Below, in pieces: positions 50,561 to 58,568 of a stretch of DNA of 64,000 bases. Numbering within the stretch: the first letter of the stretch is position 1; each line of letters opens with the position of its first letter. Source of the stretch: Flavobacterium ammonificans (GTDB lineage Bacteria > Bacteroidota > Bacteroidia > Flavobacteriales > Flavobacteriaceae); assembly GCF_020885975.1 (NCBI RefSeq), contig NZ_AP025183.1, positions 1,922,001 to 1,986,000 on the forward strand, given 5' to 3'. Made by a program: the position numbers and the translations under genes. The notes below the pieces were generated by a model that did not search any database, was not told where the DNA came from, and saw only the letters and a program-made list of their open reading frames with translations.

Positions 50561-52855
50561 ATGAAAAATTTAAAACCAAAGCCCATCGATTCAATAGTTA
50601 ATCAAGGGCAAGCCAATGAAGTGGTAAATAAGAAAATGTACGTGGGATTGTACCGAGATTTCGTAAAACGTATTCAAAACATTCCTTTAAATGAAATCTT
50701 TGAAGAAATCAAAACAGGAATTTATAAAGATGATGTAGAATGCCTCAGGGGTTTCAAACAAATGGGTAACGATGTTTTAGCAAACAGTTTAAAAAATAAA
50801 TTGTTTGGATTTACGACTTCAGGTACTTTTGAGGTACCTAGGTCTAAGGACACTATTGAAACATATTCTCAAGTAATATGCTTGGATTTTGACAATGTAC
50901 TAGAAACAGAGTTAGAAGAGCTGAAGCGATCTGTAAATAGTTGCCCATATACTCTAGCTTCGTTTATTAGCCCAAGCGGGCAAGGATTGAAAGTGTTTTC
51001 ACTAGTTGATTCAAATGCTGATGCTCACACCGATGTGTACATCCAAGTTGCAAATTTTTATAAAGACCTAACGGGAATTGAATATGACTCAAAATGTAAA
51101 GACATCACACGTTTGTGCTTTGTATCATATGATCCTGAATTGTTCTATAATGAAAATTCTGAAGTGTTTGGTTTCGAGAAAAAAACTCAGCCTGCAATTT
51201 CAGGCGTGAGGCATGAAAACTTCAATAAAAGTCCAACATTCGAAATATTAGATGAATGTTTAAAATTCACTGAGAAAAAAGAACGGTATTACAAGGGGAA
51301 CAGGAATAACTTCATTTGTCTTTTTGCCAACAATGCTAATCGTTGGGGTATTTTTGAAACTGACACATTGAACTTCTGCACTACTAATTTTGATTTGGAA
51401 GAAAAGGAAATTAGAGCAACAGTTGGAAGCGTTTACAAAAGCAACATTGCTGATTTTGCAAGCTTTGCAAAGGTTACAAAGTTGCAAAGTTTAGAATCAA
51501 ATAATGATAATGAAGAACCCGCTGATGATTTAATAAAATCAACGCCATGTATTCCTAATTCTGTTTATGAAAGTTTACCTCCAACACTATTGGAATGTTG
51601 TAAAGTGTTTTCTGATCCTAGAGAAAGAGATGTTTTTTTAACAGGAGCGTTGGCAATTCTTTCAGGATGCTTACCCAATGTTTGTGGGGAGTATAGTGGT
51701 AGCTTGGTATACCCAAATTTGTTCTCATTTATTTTAGCACCAGCCGCATCAGGTAAAGGAGCTTTAAAATTCGCAAAGGTCTTGGCTAATAAATACCACG
51801 CTAAAACATTGGCTAAAAGTGTTCAGGATAAAAAAGATTACGATGTTAAAATGGCAGCAAGTAAAAAGGGTCCTAAAAAAATTAATCCAACCTTTATCGG
51901 TGGTTTGCCAAAAGAGCCGAAGTTTAAAGTGGTGTTCATCCCTGCAAATACGAGTAATGCAAAAGTGATTCAGCATTTAGAACACAATGGAGGGAAAGGT
52001 ATCATTTGCGAAACAGAAGCTGACACATTAGGACAAACTTTAAAAAATGAATGGGGGTCATACTCTGACATGTTGAGAAAGGCATTTCATCACGAAACAA
52101 TTTCAATTAGTAGAAAAACAGATTCAGAATTTGTTGAAGTAAATGAACCACAATTGTCAGTTGCATTATCAGGAACACCAAAACAAGTGTTTGGGATTAT
52201 TAACTCAGCAGAAGATGGATTGTTCAGTAGATTCATTTTCTATGTTTTTAAAACCGATTCTATTTGGTTAGATCCATCTCCGAAGGGGAATCCAATTAAT
52301 TTAACAACGTTTTTCGATAAGCAATCCCAACGAATTTTAGAAATGGTAGAGTTCTTTGAAGATGAAGAAATGACTTTGCATTTAAAAGACGATCAATGGG
52401 AAGAACTTAACGTTGAATTTAAGACGTTTTTAGAGCAAGTAAACACTTTTGTTGGTGAAGATGCTTTAAGTGTGGTAAAGCGATTAGGATTGATTTTATA
52501 CCGTTTCTGCATGGTATTCTCAGCCATTAGAAAATTTGAAAACAAAAGCCGTTACAAAGAAATTGAATGTATTGATGTTGATTTCAAAACAGCATTAGCC
52601 CTGACTAAAGTTTATCTAGAACACAGTATAATGATGTTTAACAATTTACCTAAACAAGGGGAGCAAGGAGTTTTTAAATCGAGTAAGAATAAACAAATGT
52701 TTTTCGATGCTTTACCCGATAGTTTTCAGCGAAAAGAAGCAGTAACGATTGGGGAAATGTTTGAGATGAAACCACGTTCAGTTGATTCTTTCTTGCAATC
52801 TTGTGTTGGCAAGTATTTAGACCAACCCAAAGCAGGTTTTTATAAAAAGATGTAA
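50561..52855 (+). CDS. VirE-N / DUF3987 domain protein (primase-like element replication protein)
   Basis: The 764-residue protein starts with a BT4734-like VirE N-terminal region (about 25-210), with I-C-L-D-F-D-N near residue 107 and F-I-S-P-S-G-Q-G-L-K near 130, as in archaeo-eukaryotic-type primase polymerase domains. The centre (330-690) is DUF3987, a RecA-like ATPase region, with L-A-P-A-A-S-G-K-G near 390 as the probable P-loop. Proteins of this type are found in Bacteroidota mobile elements and are thought to help replicate the excised circle. It is translationally close to the HTH gene. Confidence 0.85.
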   Translation: MKNLKPKPIDSIVNQGQANEVVNKKMYVGLYRDFVKRIQNIPLNEIFEEIKTGIYKDDVECLRGFKQMGNDVLANSLKNKLFGFTTSGTFEVPRSKDTIETYSQVICLDFDNVLETELEELKRSVNSCPYTLASFISPSGQGLKVFSLVDSNADAHTDVYIQVANFYKDLTGIEYDSKCKDITRLCFVSYDPELFYNENSEVFGFEKKTQPAISGVRHENFNKSPTFEILDECLKFTEKKERYYKGNRNNFICLFANNANRWGIFETDTLNFCTTNFDLEEKEIRATVGSVYKSNIADFASFAKVTKLQSLESNNDNEEPADDLIKSTPCIPNSVYESLPPTLLECCKVFSDPRERDVFLTGALAILSGCLPNVCGEYSGSLVYPNLFSFILAPAASGKGALKFAKVLANKYHAKTLAKSVQDKKDYDVKMAASKKGPKKINPTFIGGLPKEPKFKVVFIPANTSNAKVIQHLEHNGGKGIICETEADTLGQTLKNEWGSYSDMLRKAFHHETISISRKTDSEFVEVNEPQLSVALSGTPKQVFGIINSAEDGLFSRFIFYVFKTDSIWLDPSPKGNPINLTTFFDKQSQRILEMVEFFEDEEMTLHLKDDQWEELNVEFKTFLEQVNTFVGEDALSVVKRLGLILYRFCMVFSAIRKFENKSRYKEIECIDVDFKTALALTKVYLEHSIMMFNNLPKQGEQGVFKSSKNKQMFFDALPDSFQRKEAVTIGEMFEMKPRSVDSFLQSCVGKYLDQPKAGFYKKM

Positions 52856-52862
52856 TTATTTA

Positions 52863-52900
52863 AAGCAACCTGTTCCTAAAAAGAGCAGGTTGTTTTTTTA
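52863..52900 (+). terminator. Intrinsic terminator after the DUF3987 gene
   Basis: AACCTG / CAGGTT stem extended by TTC/GAG, followed by a run of seven Ts. Confidence 0.75.
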
Positions 52901-53340
52901 AATGTGTAAAATCAAAGGAGCATCCACACCCAACCCTAAATGCCTCTTCTGAACCCAAAACTAAATTTAGCATCCAATATAAATAGATATAGCTATTAGT
53001 TGGTGTTTTGGAATTTCACAAAAAAAATTATTTTCTAAAATTTTTAACTGGCTAAGTTATTTTGTTGTGTAAACAAGGGAGAAGGTACCTCCCAGTCAAG
53101 ACCCCCTATAACTAATTTCATACCGATAGTGCCCCGCCTGAAGATGTTAGACATGAAGTTGTGCTTGTTAATTCGAAAAAGTTTTATGATGCTTTTAAGT
53201 AGAGTTGATTTATACTACGTTCAAGAATAATTAGAACACAATAGTCCATAAACCACCCAGATTTATACACGCATAACTGCCAAAAGTATTCAACAAATAA
53301 AGAGTCCGTTTGATGATTTGTAAAGAATTATTTATATATT
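52901..53340. other. Non-coding stretch between the integration module and the copper cargo
   Basis: About 440 bases without a supported gene. One open frame ends in a 28-codon stretch (53116-53202, ending V-L-V-N-S-K-K-F-Y-D-A-F-K) with no start, which may be the tail of a lost gene. A GGGAG/CTCCC hairpin lies near 53080-53096. In NBU-type elements a mobilization gene often sits after the primase; here nothing replaces it. Confidence 0.4.
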
Positions 53341-53354
53341 TGAGTTGAAATAAA

Positions 53355-53415
53355 GTATGACGTTTGTCATACATATCTACCCAAATTCAGGTGGCTTTGT
53401 ATGATAATATCATAC
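53355..53415. promoter_or_regulatory. Two similar palindromic operators upstream of the copper genes
   Basis: GTATGAC-4-GTCATAC at 53355-53372 and GTATGAT-3-ATCATAC at 53399-53415 are perfect dyads whose centres are about 44 bases apart (four helical turns). They lie 100-160 bases before the Cys-rich gene, whose -7 box TAACTTTG (53493-53500) lacks a good -33 element. This looks like a pair of sites for an activator or repressor; no regulator gene is present inside the element. Confidence 0.6.
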
Positions 53416-53517
53416 ATATATACAAGTTATCGGCTATTCTAACAGCGACCGTACAAACTTCAACAGAAGTACAACAAATAGAAAATAATTTGTAACTTTG
53501 ACCGTTTTTAAAAGAGA

Positions 53518-53901
53518 ATGACAAAAAAGTTTCACATATTACTCATCATCTTGACACTTGGTTTCTTTGCGACGTCAACGCTGACTTATGCTTGTGGAAC
53601 AAAATCAACAAAAACAGAAAAATCTTGTTGCAAAAAATCAGAAACCGAAAAAAATAGCAAAAAAGACTGTTGCAAAAATCATAAGTCTAAAAGCGACAAA
53701 GACAAAAATAGTTGTAACGGAAAATGCAATAATTCAAATTGCAGTTGCCCAACAAATCATTGTGCTTTTGCATTACCATTTTGGACTGAAACAAAAGTAA
53801 AAACCTACTTTGCTGAAAGCAAAAAAATAAAAAATTACTACAACGAAAACTATCTTTCTGATGGTTTTAAATCCATTTGGACACCGCCTAATATAGGCTA
53901 A
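53518..53901 (+). CDS. Small Cys- and Lys-rich secreted protein (putative copper-binding)
   Basis: The 127-residue product has a signal peptide ending near T-Y-A, then a stretch of about 50 residues with ten Cys, including S-C-C, D-C-C and N-C-S-C, among many Lys, and a conserved-looking tail ending W-T-P-P-N-I-G. It resembles periplasmic or surface metal-binding proteins in metal-resistance clusters, but I cannot name a family. It is the first gene of the cargo, 92 bases before the HMA lipoprotein, and its promoter region carries the two palindromes. Confidence 0.75.
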   Translation: MTKKFHILLIILTLGFFATSTLTYACGTKSTKTEKSCCKKSETEKNSKKDCCKNHKSKSDKDKNSCNGKCNNSNCSCPTNHCAFALPFWTETKVKTYFAESKKIKNYYNENYLSDGFKSIWTPPNIG

Positions 53902-53992
53902 TTTCTTACCTTGACACCAGAGGTCTGTCTAATCGAAAGCAAAAACATTGCTTTCAAAATCAATTATTTATCAAAGTTTAAATTTTCAAAAA

Positions 53993-54856
53993 ATGAAATC
54001 AATAAAAATATTGATGGCAATATCTGTATTGCTATCGTTCACAGCGTGTAACGCTCAAATCAAAAACGCTAAAACCGAAAGCGTAAAAATATACGGTAAT
54101 TGTGGTATGTGTGAAACAACCATTGAAAAAGCAGGAAATAAGAGTAAAGTTGTCAAAGTAGATTGGAATAAGGACACCAAAATGGCAACCATCACTTACG
54201 ATGCAAAGCTAACCAATCCAGACGAAATCTTGAAACGCATAGCATTGAGTGGTTATGATAGCGAAAAATTTCTTGCCCCAAATGATGTGTATGCAAAATT
54301 GCCTGATTGTTGCCAGTACGAAAGAAAAGCACAAACAGTTGCAAAAGTTGAAACACCAAAAACGGAGGTGAAAGAAGACTATTCGACACATAACCATTCG
54401 GCTATGACAGAAACAAGGCAAGATGTTTCACAACTCAAAGCCGTTTTTGACAATTATTTTGCCGTAAAAGATGCCTTGGTAAAAACTGACGGAAATACTT
54501 CATCTACCAAAGCAAAGGAGTTGCTTACTGCAATCAATGCCGTAAAAATGGACAAATTAACCACCGAAGAACATACCGTTTGGATGAAAGTAATGAAAGA
54601 TTTGGCTTTTGATGCTGAACACATTGCAGACACAAAAGATGCCTCACACCAAAGAGACCATTTTATGCCCCTTTCAGAAAATATGTACGCTTTAATCAAA
54701 GTTTCCAAAACCGAAACACCTACTTACTATCAATTTTGCCCAATGGCAAACGATGGAAAAGGTGCCAATTGGCTGAGCAAAGAGAATGCAGTTAAAAATC
54801 CATATTACGGCTCTCAAATGCTTACTTGTGGTAAAGTAGTTGAAACAATTAAGTAA
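53993..54856 (+). CDS. HMA and DUF3347 domain lipoprotein (copper handling)
   Basis: The product has 287 residues; I start it where a lipoprotein signal (L-L-S-F-T-A-C) results. An earlier in-frame ATG (53948) would add 15 residues. Residues about 30-95 form a heavy-metal-associated domain with the binding pair C-G-M-C (in G-N-C-G-M-C-E-T-T-I-E). From about 140 there is a DUF3347 helical domain, and the tail Y-Y-Q-F-C-P-M-A ... Y-G-S-Q-M-L-T-C-G supplies further Cys and Met like those of CusB-associated metal-binding domains. It probably binds Cu(I) in the periplasm and hands it on. A hairpin with an 11-bp stem follows. Confidence 0.83.
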   Translation: MKSIKILMAISVLLSFTACNAQIKNAKTESVKIYGNCGMCETTIEKAGNKSKVVKVDWNKDTKMATITYDAKLTNPDEILKRIALSGYDSEKFLAPNDVYAKLPDCCQYERKAQTVAKVETPKTEVKEDYSTHNHSAMTETRQDVSQLKAVFDNYFAVKDALVKTDGNTSSTKAKELLTAINAVKMDKLTTEEHTVWMKVMKDLAFDAEHIADTKDASHQRDHFMPLSENMYALIKVSKTETPTYYQFCPMANDGKGANWLSKENAVKNPYYGSQMLTCGKVVETIK

Positions 54857-54860
54857 AAAT

Positions 54861-54885
54861 ATAGGGTAGCCTTCGGCTACCCTAT
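54861..54885 (+). terminator. Strong hairpin between the HMA lipoprotein and multicopper oxidase genes
   Basis: An 11-bp perfect stem (ATAGGGTAGCC and its complement) with a 3-base loop. The downstream T-tract is short, so it may attenuate rather than stop transcription into the oxidase gene. Confidence 0.6.
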
Positions 54886-54913
54886 TAATAATTTTAACGA
54901 TGAAATTCTTAAA

Positions 54914-57178
54914 ATGGATAATCAAAAAAATATTTATAAAAAACTGTTGCCGATAGCAATATTGCTATTGACAACTACAAATACATTCGCCCAAAAAGTA
55001 GTACGTTATGACCTATATGTAAAAGATACTTTGGTAAATTTTGCAGGGAAAGAAAAACGAGCTATTGCGGTAAACGGACAAATTCCTATGCCAACTTTGA
55101 CTTTTACCGAAGGCGACACAGCGGAAATTCACGTTCATAATTTGCTCAAAGAAGAAACTTCTTTGCATTGGCACGGTTTATTTTTACCCAACAAAGAAGA
55201 TGGTGTTCCCAACCTTACGCAAATGCCAATTAAGCCAAACACTACCCATATTTATAAATTTCCAATTATACAAAATGGTACACATTGGTATCATTCACAT
55301 TCAGGATTACAAGAGCAAATTGGAATGTATGGCAACTTTGTAATGCTTAAAAAAGCAGACGATAAAACATTTAGAAATGGAATTGATGATTTACCGACCT
55401 TACCAATAGTTTTAAGCGAATGGACAAACGTAAAACCTGAAAACATTCACAGAATGTTGCACAATGCCAACGATTACCCTGCGTTGAAAAAAAATTCCGT
55501 TCAGAGTTATGGCGAAGCCATCAAAGCAGGACATTTTAAAACCAAACTCAAAAACGAATGGAAAAGAATGTTGGCAATGGATGTAAGTGATGTGTATTAT
55601 GAAAAAATATTGATGAACGGTAAACCCAATTCTGACTTAAAAAGCATTGACGGCAAGGAATTAAAAGCAGGCGATAAAGTTCGTTTAAGAATTTCAAATG
55701 GTGGTGCATCTTCCTATTTTTGGCTTACGTATGCAGGTGGGAAAATTACCGTAGTTGCCAATGATGGCAACGATGTAGAACCTGTGGAAGTGGATAGGTT
55801 AATTATTGCCGTTTCTGAAACTTACGATATTGTTGTAACTATTCCAGCCGAAAATACGGCTTTTGAGTTTTTGGCAACTACCGAAGACCGAACCAATTCA
55901 GCATCAATGTATATTGGTAATGGCATTAAGCAATTACAATCGCCCCAACCAAGATTGAAGTATTTTGAAGGTATGAAAATGATGAACGATATGATGAAAA
56001 TGAATGGCGACCTTGACGATATGGGAATGAATATGAGCCTAAACCAAATGGATATGAATGTGGTAATGTATCCAGAAATTACAGGCGACAGCAAACCCAA
56101 ACAAAGCGAAAACGACCCAAATCGCTACAATGCCAATGCTTTGGCAGATATTGTTACGCTGAATTATGCAATGCTGAAATCGCCAAATAATACTTCTTTG
56201 CCACAAAATGCACCTGTAAAAGAATTAAAGTTTGAACTCACAGGAAATATGAACCGCTATGTTTGGAGTTTAGATAATAAAGTAGTTTCAGAAACCGATA
56301 AAATCCTTATCAAAAAAGGCGAAAATGTTAGAATTGTGCTTTACAATGGCTCAATGATGCGACATCCAATGCACTTGCACGGACACGACTTTCGTTTGCT
56401 AAACGGACAAGGCGAAAATGCACCACTAAAAAACATTGTGGACATTATGCCAATGGAAACCGACACTTTGGAATTTAACGCCAATGTTGAAGGCGATTGG
56501 TTTTTTCATTGTCATATTTTGTACCATATGATGAGCGGAATGGGTAGAGTTTTTAGTTATGAAAATCAAGCACCAAATCCATTAATTCCAAATCCAAAAT
56601 TGGCACAAAGAAAATTATTTGCAGATGATAGAGCATTTCATTTTATGGCTGAAAACGATTTTGCCACCAATGGAAACGATGGAATGGCAATGGTTCAAGG
56701 CACACGTTGGAGCATTGGGACAGAATGGCGTTTGGGATACAACGACCATCACGGCTACGAAACTGAAACGCATATTGGACGATACATTGGAAAAATGCAA
56801 TGGCTAATGCCGTTTATCGGTTTTGATTGGCGTTACAGAAAATTAGAAACCGATGCAATGGGAAATGTACACGGAGAAAAAAACCTTTTTGGACAAATCA
56901 ACACCAAAGACAACAGACGCCAGTTTAGTTTAGGAGTTGCCTATACTTTGCCAATGCTTGTAGTTTTACAGACCGAAATTTACCACGATGGGAATTTAAG
57001 AGTACAACTAATGAGAGAAGATATTCCAATTTCAAAAAGAGTTAGAGCATCATTTATGGTAAATACCGACAAAGAATATATGGCAGGTTTGCGTTACATT
57101 GTAAACAAAAACATAGGATTAACAACACATTACGACAGCGATATGGGACTTGGTTTCGGAGTATTTTTAAACTACTAA
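54914..57178 (+). CDS. Multicopper oxidase (CopA-type) with CopB-like C-terminal domain
   Basis: The 754-residue exported enzyme has a signal peptide (to about 26), then three cupredoxin domains. The copper ligands are all present: H-W-H (85-87), H-S-H near 127-129, H-P-M-H-L-H-G-H (484-491), and H-C-H-I-L-Y-H-M-M-S-G-M (532-543) with the type 1 copper Cys and axial Met. Residues about 353-386 are Met-rich, as in CueO-type copper oxidases. The last 190 residues are beta-rich (W-S-I-G-T-E-W-R-L-G-Y, F-D-W-R-Y-R-K) and resemble the outer-membrane CopB protein, so this is a CopA-CopB-type fusion. It probably oxidises Cu(I) in the periplasm or at the outer membrane, lowering its toxicity. Confidence 0.9.
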   Translation: MDNQKNIYKKLLPIAILLLTTTNTFAQKVVRYDLYVKDTLVNFAGKEKRAIAVNGQIPMPTLTFTEGDTAEIHVHNLLKEETSLHWHGLFLPNKEDGVPNLTQMPIKPNTTHIYKFPIIQNGTHWYHSHSGLQEQIGMYGNFVMLKKADDKTFRNGIDDLPTLPIVLSEWTNVKPENIHRMLHNANDYPALKKNSVQSYGEAIKAGHFKTKLKNEWKRMLAMDVSDVYYEKILMNGKPNSDLKSIDGKELKAGDKVRLRISNGGASSYFWLTYAGGKITVVANDGNDVEPVEVDRLIIAVSETYDIVVTIPAENTAFEFLATTEDRTNSASMYIGNGIKQLQSPQPRLKYFEGMKMMNDMMKMNGDLDDMGMNMSLNQMDMNVVMYPEITGDSKPKQSENDPNRYNANALADIVTLNYAMLKSPNNTSLPQNAPVKELKFELTGNMNRYVWSLDNKVVSETDKILIKKGENVRIVLYNGSMMRHPMHLHGHDFRLLNGQGENAPLKNIVDIMPMETDTLEFNANVEGDWFFHCHILYHMMSGMGRVFSYENQAPNPLIPNPKLAQRKLFADDRAFHFMAENDFATNGNDGMAMVQGTRWSIGTEWRLGYNDHHGYETETHIGRYIGKMQWLMPFIGFDWRYRKLETDAMGNVHGEKNLFGQINTKDNRRQFSLGVAYTLPMLVVLQTEIYHDGNLRVQLMREDIPISKRVRASFMVNTDKEYMAGLRYIVNKNIGLTTHYDSDMGLGFGVFLNY

Positions 57179-57215
57179 ACCAACAAAAAAACGGACACGG
57201 ACGAAAGAAGAACAG

Positions 57216-57355
57216 CCGATAACAAGGGTTTTGCAAAATTGGGGCAGAAGTGCTAAATTTAAGCATTGGTAATTCTAATGAACATTTGTGCTAAATTGAA
57301 CATTTGTGCCTTGAATGCCCCAACTTCGCAAAGCCCCAAACCGTTAGCAGTGATT
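57216..57355. repeat. attC-like imperfect inverted repeat, left boundary of a small ORF
   Basis: Arms GGGTTTTGCAAAATTGGGGC (57226-57245) and its near-complement (57317-57337) match at about 17 of 20 positions. They are framed by GCCGATAAC at the left and ACCGTTAGC at the right, and the loop has two AACATTTGTGC repeats. The form resembles the attC-like palindromes that separate cassette-type genes in Bacteroidota. Function is not shown. Confidence 0.45.
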
Positions 57356-57375
57356 ACACCACAAAACTAAATTTA

Positions 57376-57624
57376 ATGAGCCAACCAAAATATATTCAGG
57401 ACGAAAATGTTTTTTTAATTATTGCTTTAGCACTAATATGCGTTGCAATAATTTGGTGGACTTATTCAAGCGATAAAAAACGAGATATAGAACTTGAAAA
57501 GAAAAATGAAACCGTAGATAGCTACACAAAATCATTTTCGTGGCGCCTTTATATATTTTTTGGAACAATGTTGCTGATTATGATTTGGGAATTAGTAAAA
57601 AGATTTATAAATTTTTGTTCATAA
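57376..57624 (+). CDS. Small two-helix membrane protein of unknown function
   Basis: The ORF starts at the ATG (57376) directly after the palindrome; an ORF start 72 bases earlier would read through it and is unlikely. The 82-residue product has helices at about residues 13-30 and 56-74, separated by a charged segment. I recognise no family. It sits like a single gene cassette between the palindrome at 57216-57355 and a partial similar sequence after its stop (GTAACCATTGCTAAAAGCGGG near 57630). Confidence 0.55.
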   Translation: MSQPKYIQDENVFLIIALALICVAIIWWTYSSDKKRDIELEKKNETVDSYTKSFSWRLYIFFGTMLLIMIWELVKRFINFCS

Positions 57625-58230
57625 ATGTGCATGTAACCATTGCTAAAAGCGGGTTCACGAAATGGCTTAATTTACAATAAAGAACATTTTTGCATTTATC
57701 TTATTTGTTTTTCAGTTCATAACAAATACTGGCAATCAAGCGGTCTCTCTCCAATCGTTTGCTTTGTTACGTTGGGCTTTTCCAGTCGCTTTAACAAGCT
57801 CCGTTCCAAATACCACTTGAAACCAAAACTAAGAGCCTCTATGAAAAATAGAAGCTCTTTTTTGCTTTCTGCGCTCCCAATCTTCACACGCGCACTCATT
57901 GCGTTCCTAAGAGCTCCCAATCCAACATACAGCTTCATTTCGCTTCTCTGCATTCAGCAATATTGTTGTCTTTCGCTCTATGATAATTTGGTGGTTGCGC
58001 TTTCTCTCAGCTATCAAGGTTAGCTCACTTCGTTTGCTTCAAATCAAGGAACGCTTTGCTGTGGGTAATATTTTCCTTGCCGTTACACGCTACTATCCCT
58101 ACATTCCATTTCGCTAAAGCTACATTTCATTCTCGGTCTAGTGTAGCTTGTTCGATTGCCACAACACCAACCGTCGCTCCTCAAAATTTATTTCGTTGCT
58201 CTACATAAATTTCTGCGGTGCTCAGGGGTG

Positions 58231-58335
58231 TTATTCTCGTTTAGTAGTAATTAAGACATCAAGATAAAAGTACAGCAAATGTAGAGTGCATTCTTCACTA
58301 TCAGTCGGAATACTTCCTCCATTCTCGTTCATCAT
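58231..58335 (-). CDS. Possible 34-residue ORF of unknown function
   Basis: Two Met codons begin a short frame with a mixed sequence containing I-P-T-D-S-E-E-C-T-L-H-L-L-Y-F-Y and ending T-T-K-R-E. It looks less biased than random AT-rich DNA, but its length and setting in a non-coding region leave this open. Confidence 0.25.
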   Translation of the reverse strand: MMNENGGSIPTDSEECTLHLLYFYLDVLITTKRE

Positions 58336-58376
58336 TACCTCAATGGAGGTTGCTTTCTTTTTTCTTTTTTTCTTTT
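58316..58376 (+). terminator. Candidate intrinsic terminator at the right end of the element
   Basis: Stem CCTCCATT / AATGGAGG with an 18-base loop, followed by a long T-rich tract. It would insulate the chromosomal GYF gene from element transcription. Confidence 0.5.
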
Positions 58377-58550
58377 AAAAAGATAACTAAATTTGCTATT
58401 AATACATGTATTCAATGAATAATAACAAATTATGTTAGATAACAACATTAATTGCTTATTCTTGCTATGATGTTGTTTATTTTTGTGAATAATTGTTGGC
58501 TATTTGTTGCCCAATACTTGTTAAGTACTATAAAATAAGACAACTTCAAA

Positions 58551-58568
58551 TATTGTATCGGAAAATAA
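58551..58568 (+). repeat. attR: right attachment repeat
   Basis: TATTGTATCGGAAAATAA matches attL at 16/18 bases. It keeps the codons for C-I-G-K-stop in frame. Bases 58553-58555 (TTG) are also the -33 element of the promoter for the next gene. Confidence 0.85.

Larger units (their letters stand above)
57640..58490. other. Unexplained non-coding region near the right end of the element
   Basis: About 850 bases with no supported long ORF. The plus strand is pyrimidine-rich with recurring TTTCGCT- and GAAGC-related words, unlike the AT-rich flanks. The minus strand has frames broken by TGA codons every 15-40 codons between coding-looking stretches (for example G-A-T-V-G-V-V-A-I-E-Q-A-T-L-D-R-E). 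A 34-codon ORF on the minus strand (58231-58335) is the best short candidate. A hairpin CCTCCATT/AATGGAGG (58316-58323, 58342-58349) followed by a T/C-rich tract can end plus-strand transcripts. Confidence 0.45.
47768..58568 (+). mobile_element. Integrative element (~10.8 kb) inserted in the 3' end of mnmE, carrying copper genes
   Basis: Direct repeats at both ends (47768-47785 and 58551-58568) match at 16 of 18 bases, with a 12-base identical core TTGTATCGGAAA. Next to the left repeat lies a tyrosine recombinase gene, preceded by clustered TTGTTGCC motifs; one exact and one near copy also lie just inside the right repeat. Contents: integrase, possible RteC-like protein, HTH protein, VirE-N/DUF3987 protein, then Cys-rich protein, HMA/DUF3347 lipoprotein, multicopper oxidase and small ORFs. 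The first four genes resemble the integration-primase modules of NBU-type mobilizable elements; no mobilization gene or conjugation genes are present, so movement would need help. That classification is inference. Confidence 0.85.

Noticed and set aside
53116..53202. A 28-codon frame ending V-L-V-N-S-K-K-F-Y-D-A-F-K as a gene remnant
   Set aside because: It has a protein-like look but no start and I cannot tie it to a family, so it is only mentioned within the non-coding stretch.
57640..58023. A 127-codon plus-strand frame and a 78-codon antisense frame at 57717-57953
   Set aside because: Neither has a plausible start signal or recognisable domain, and they overlap each other in a region of unusual composition; treated as unexplained DNA.
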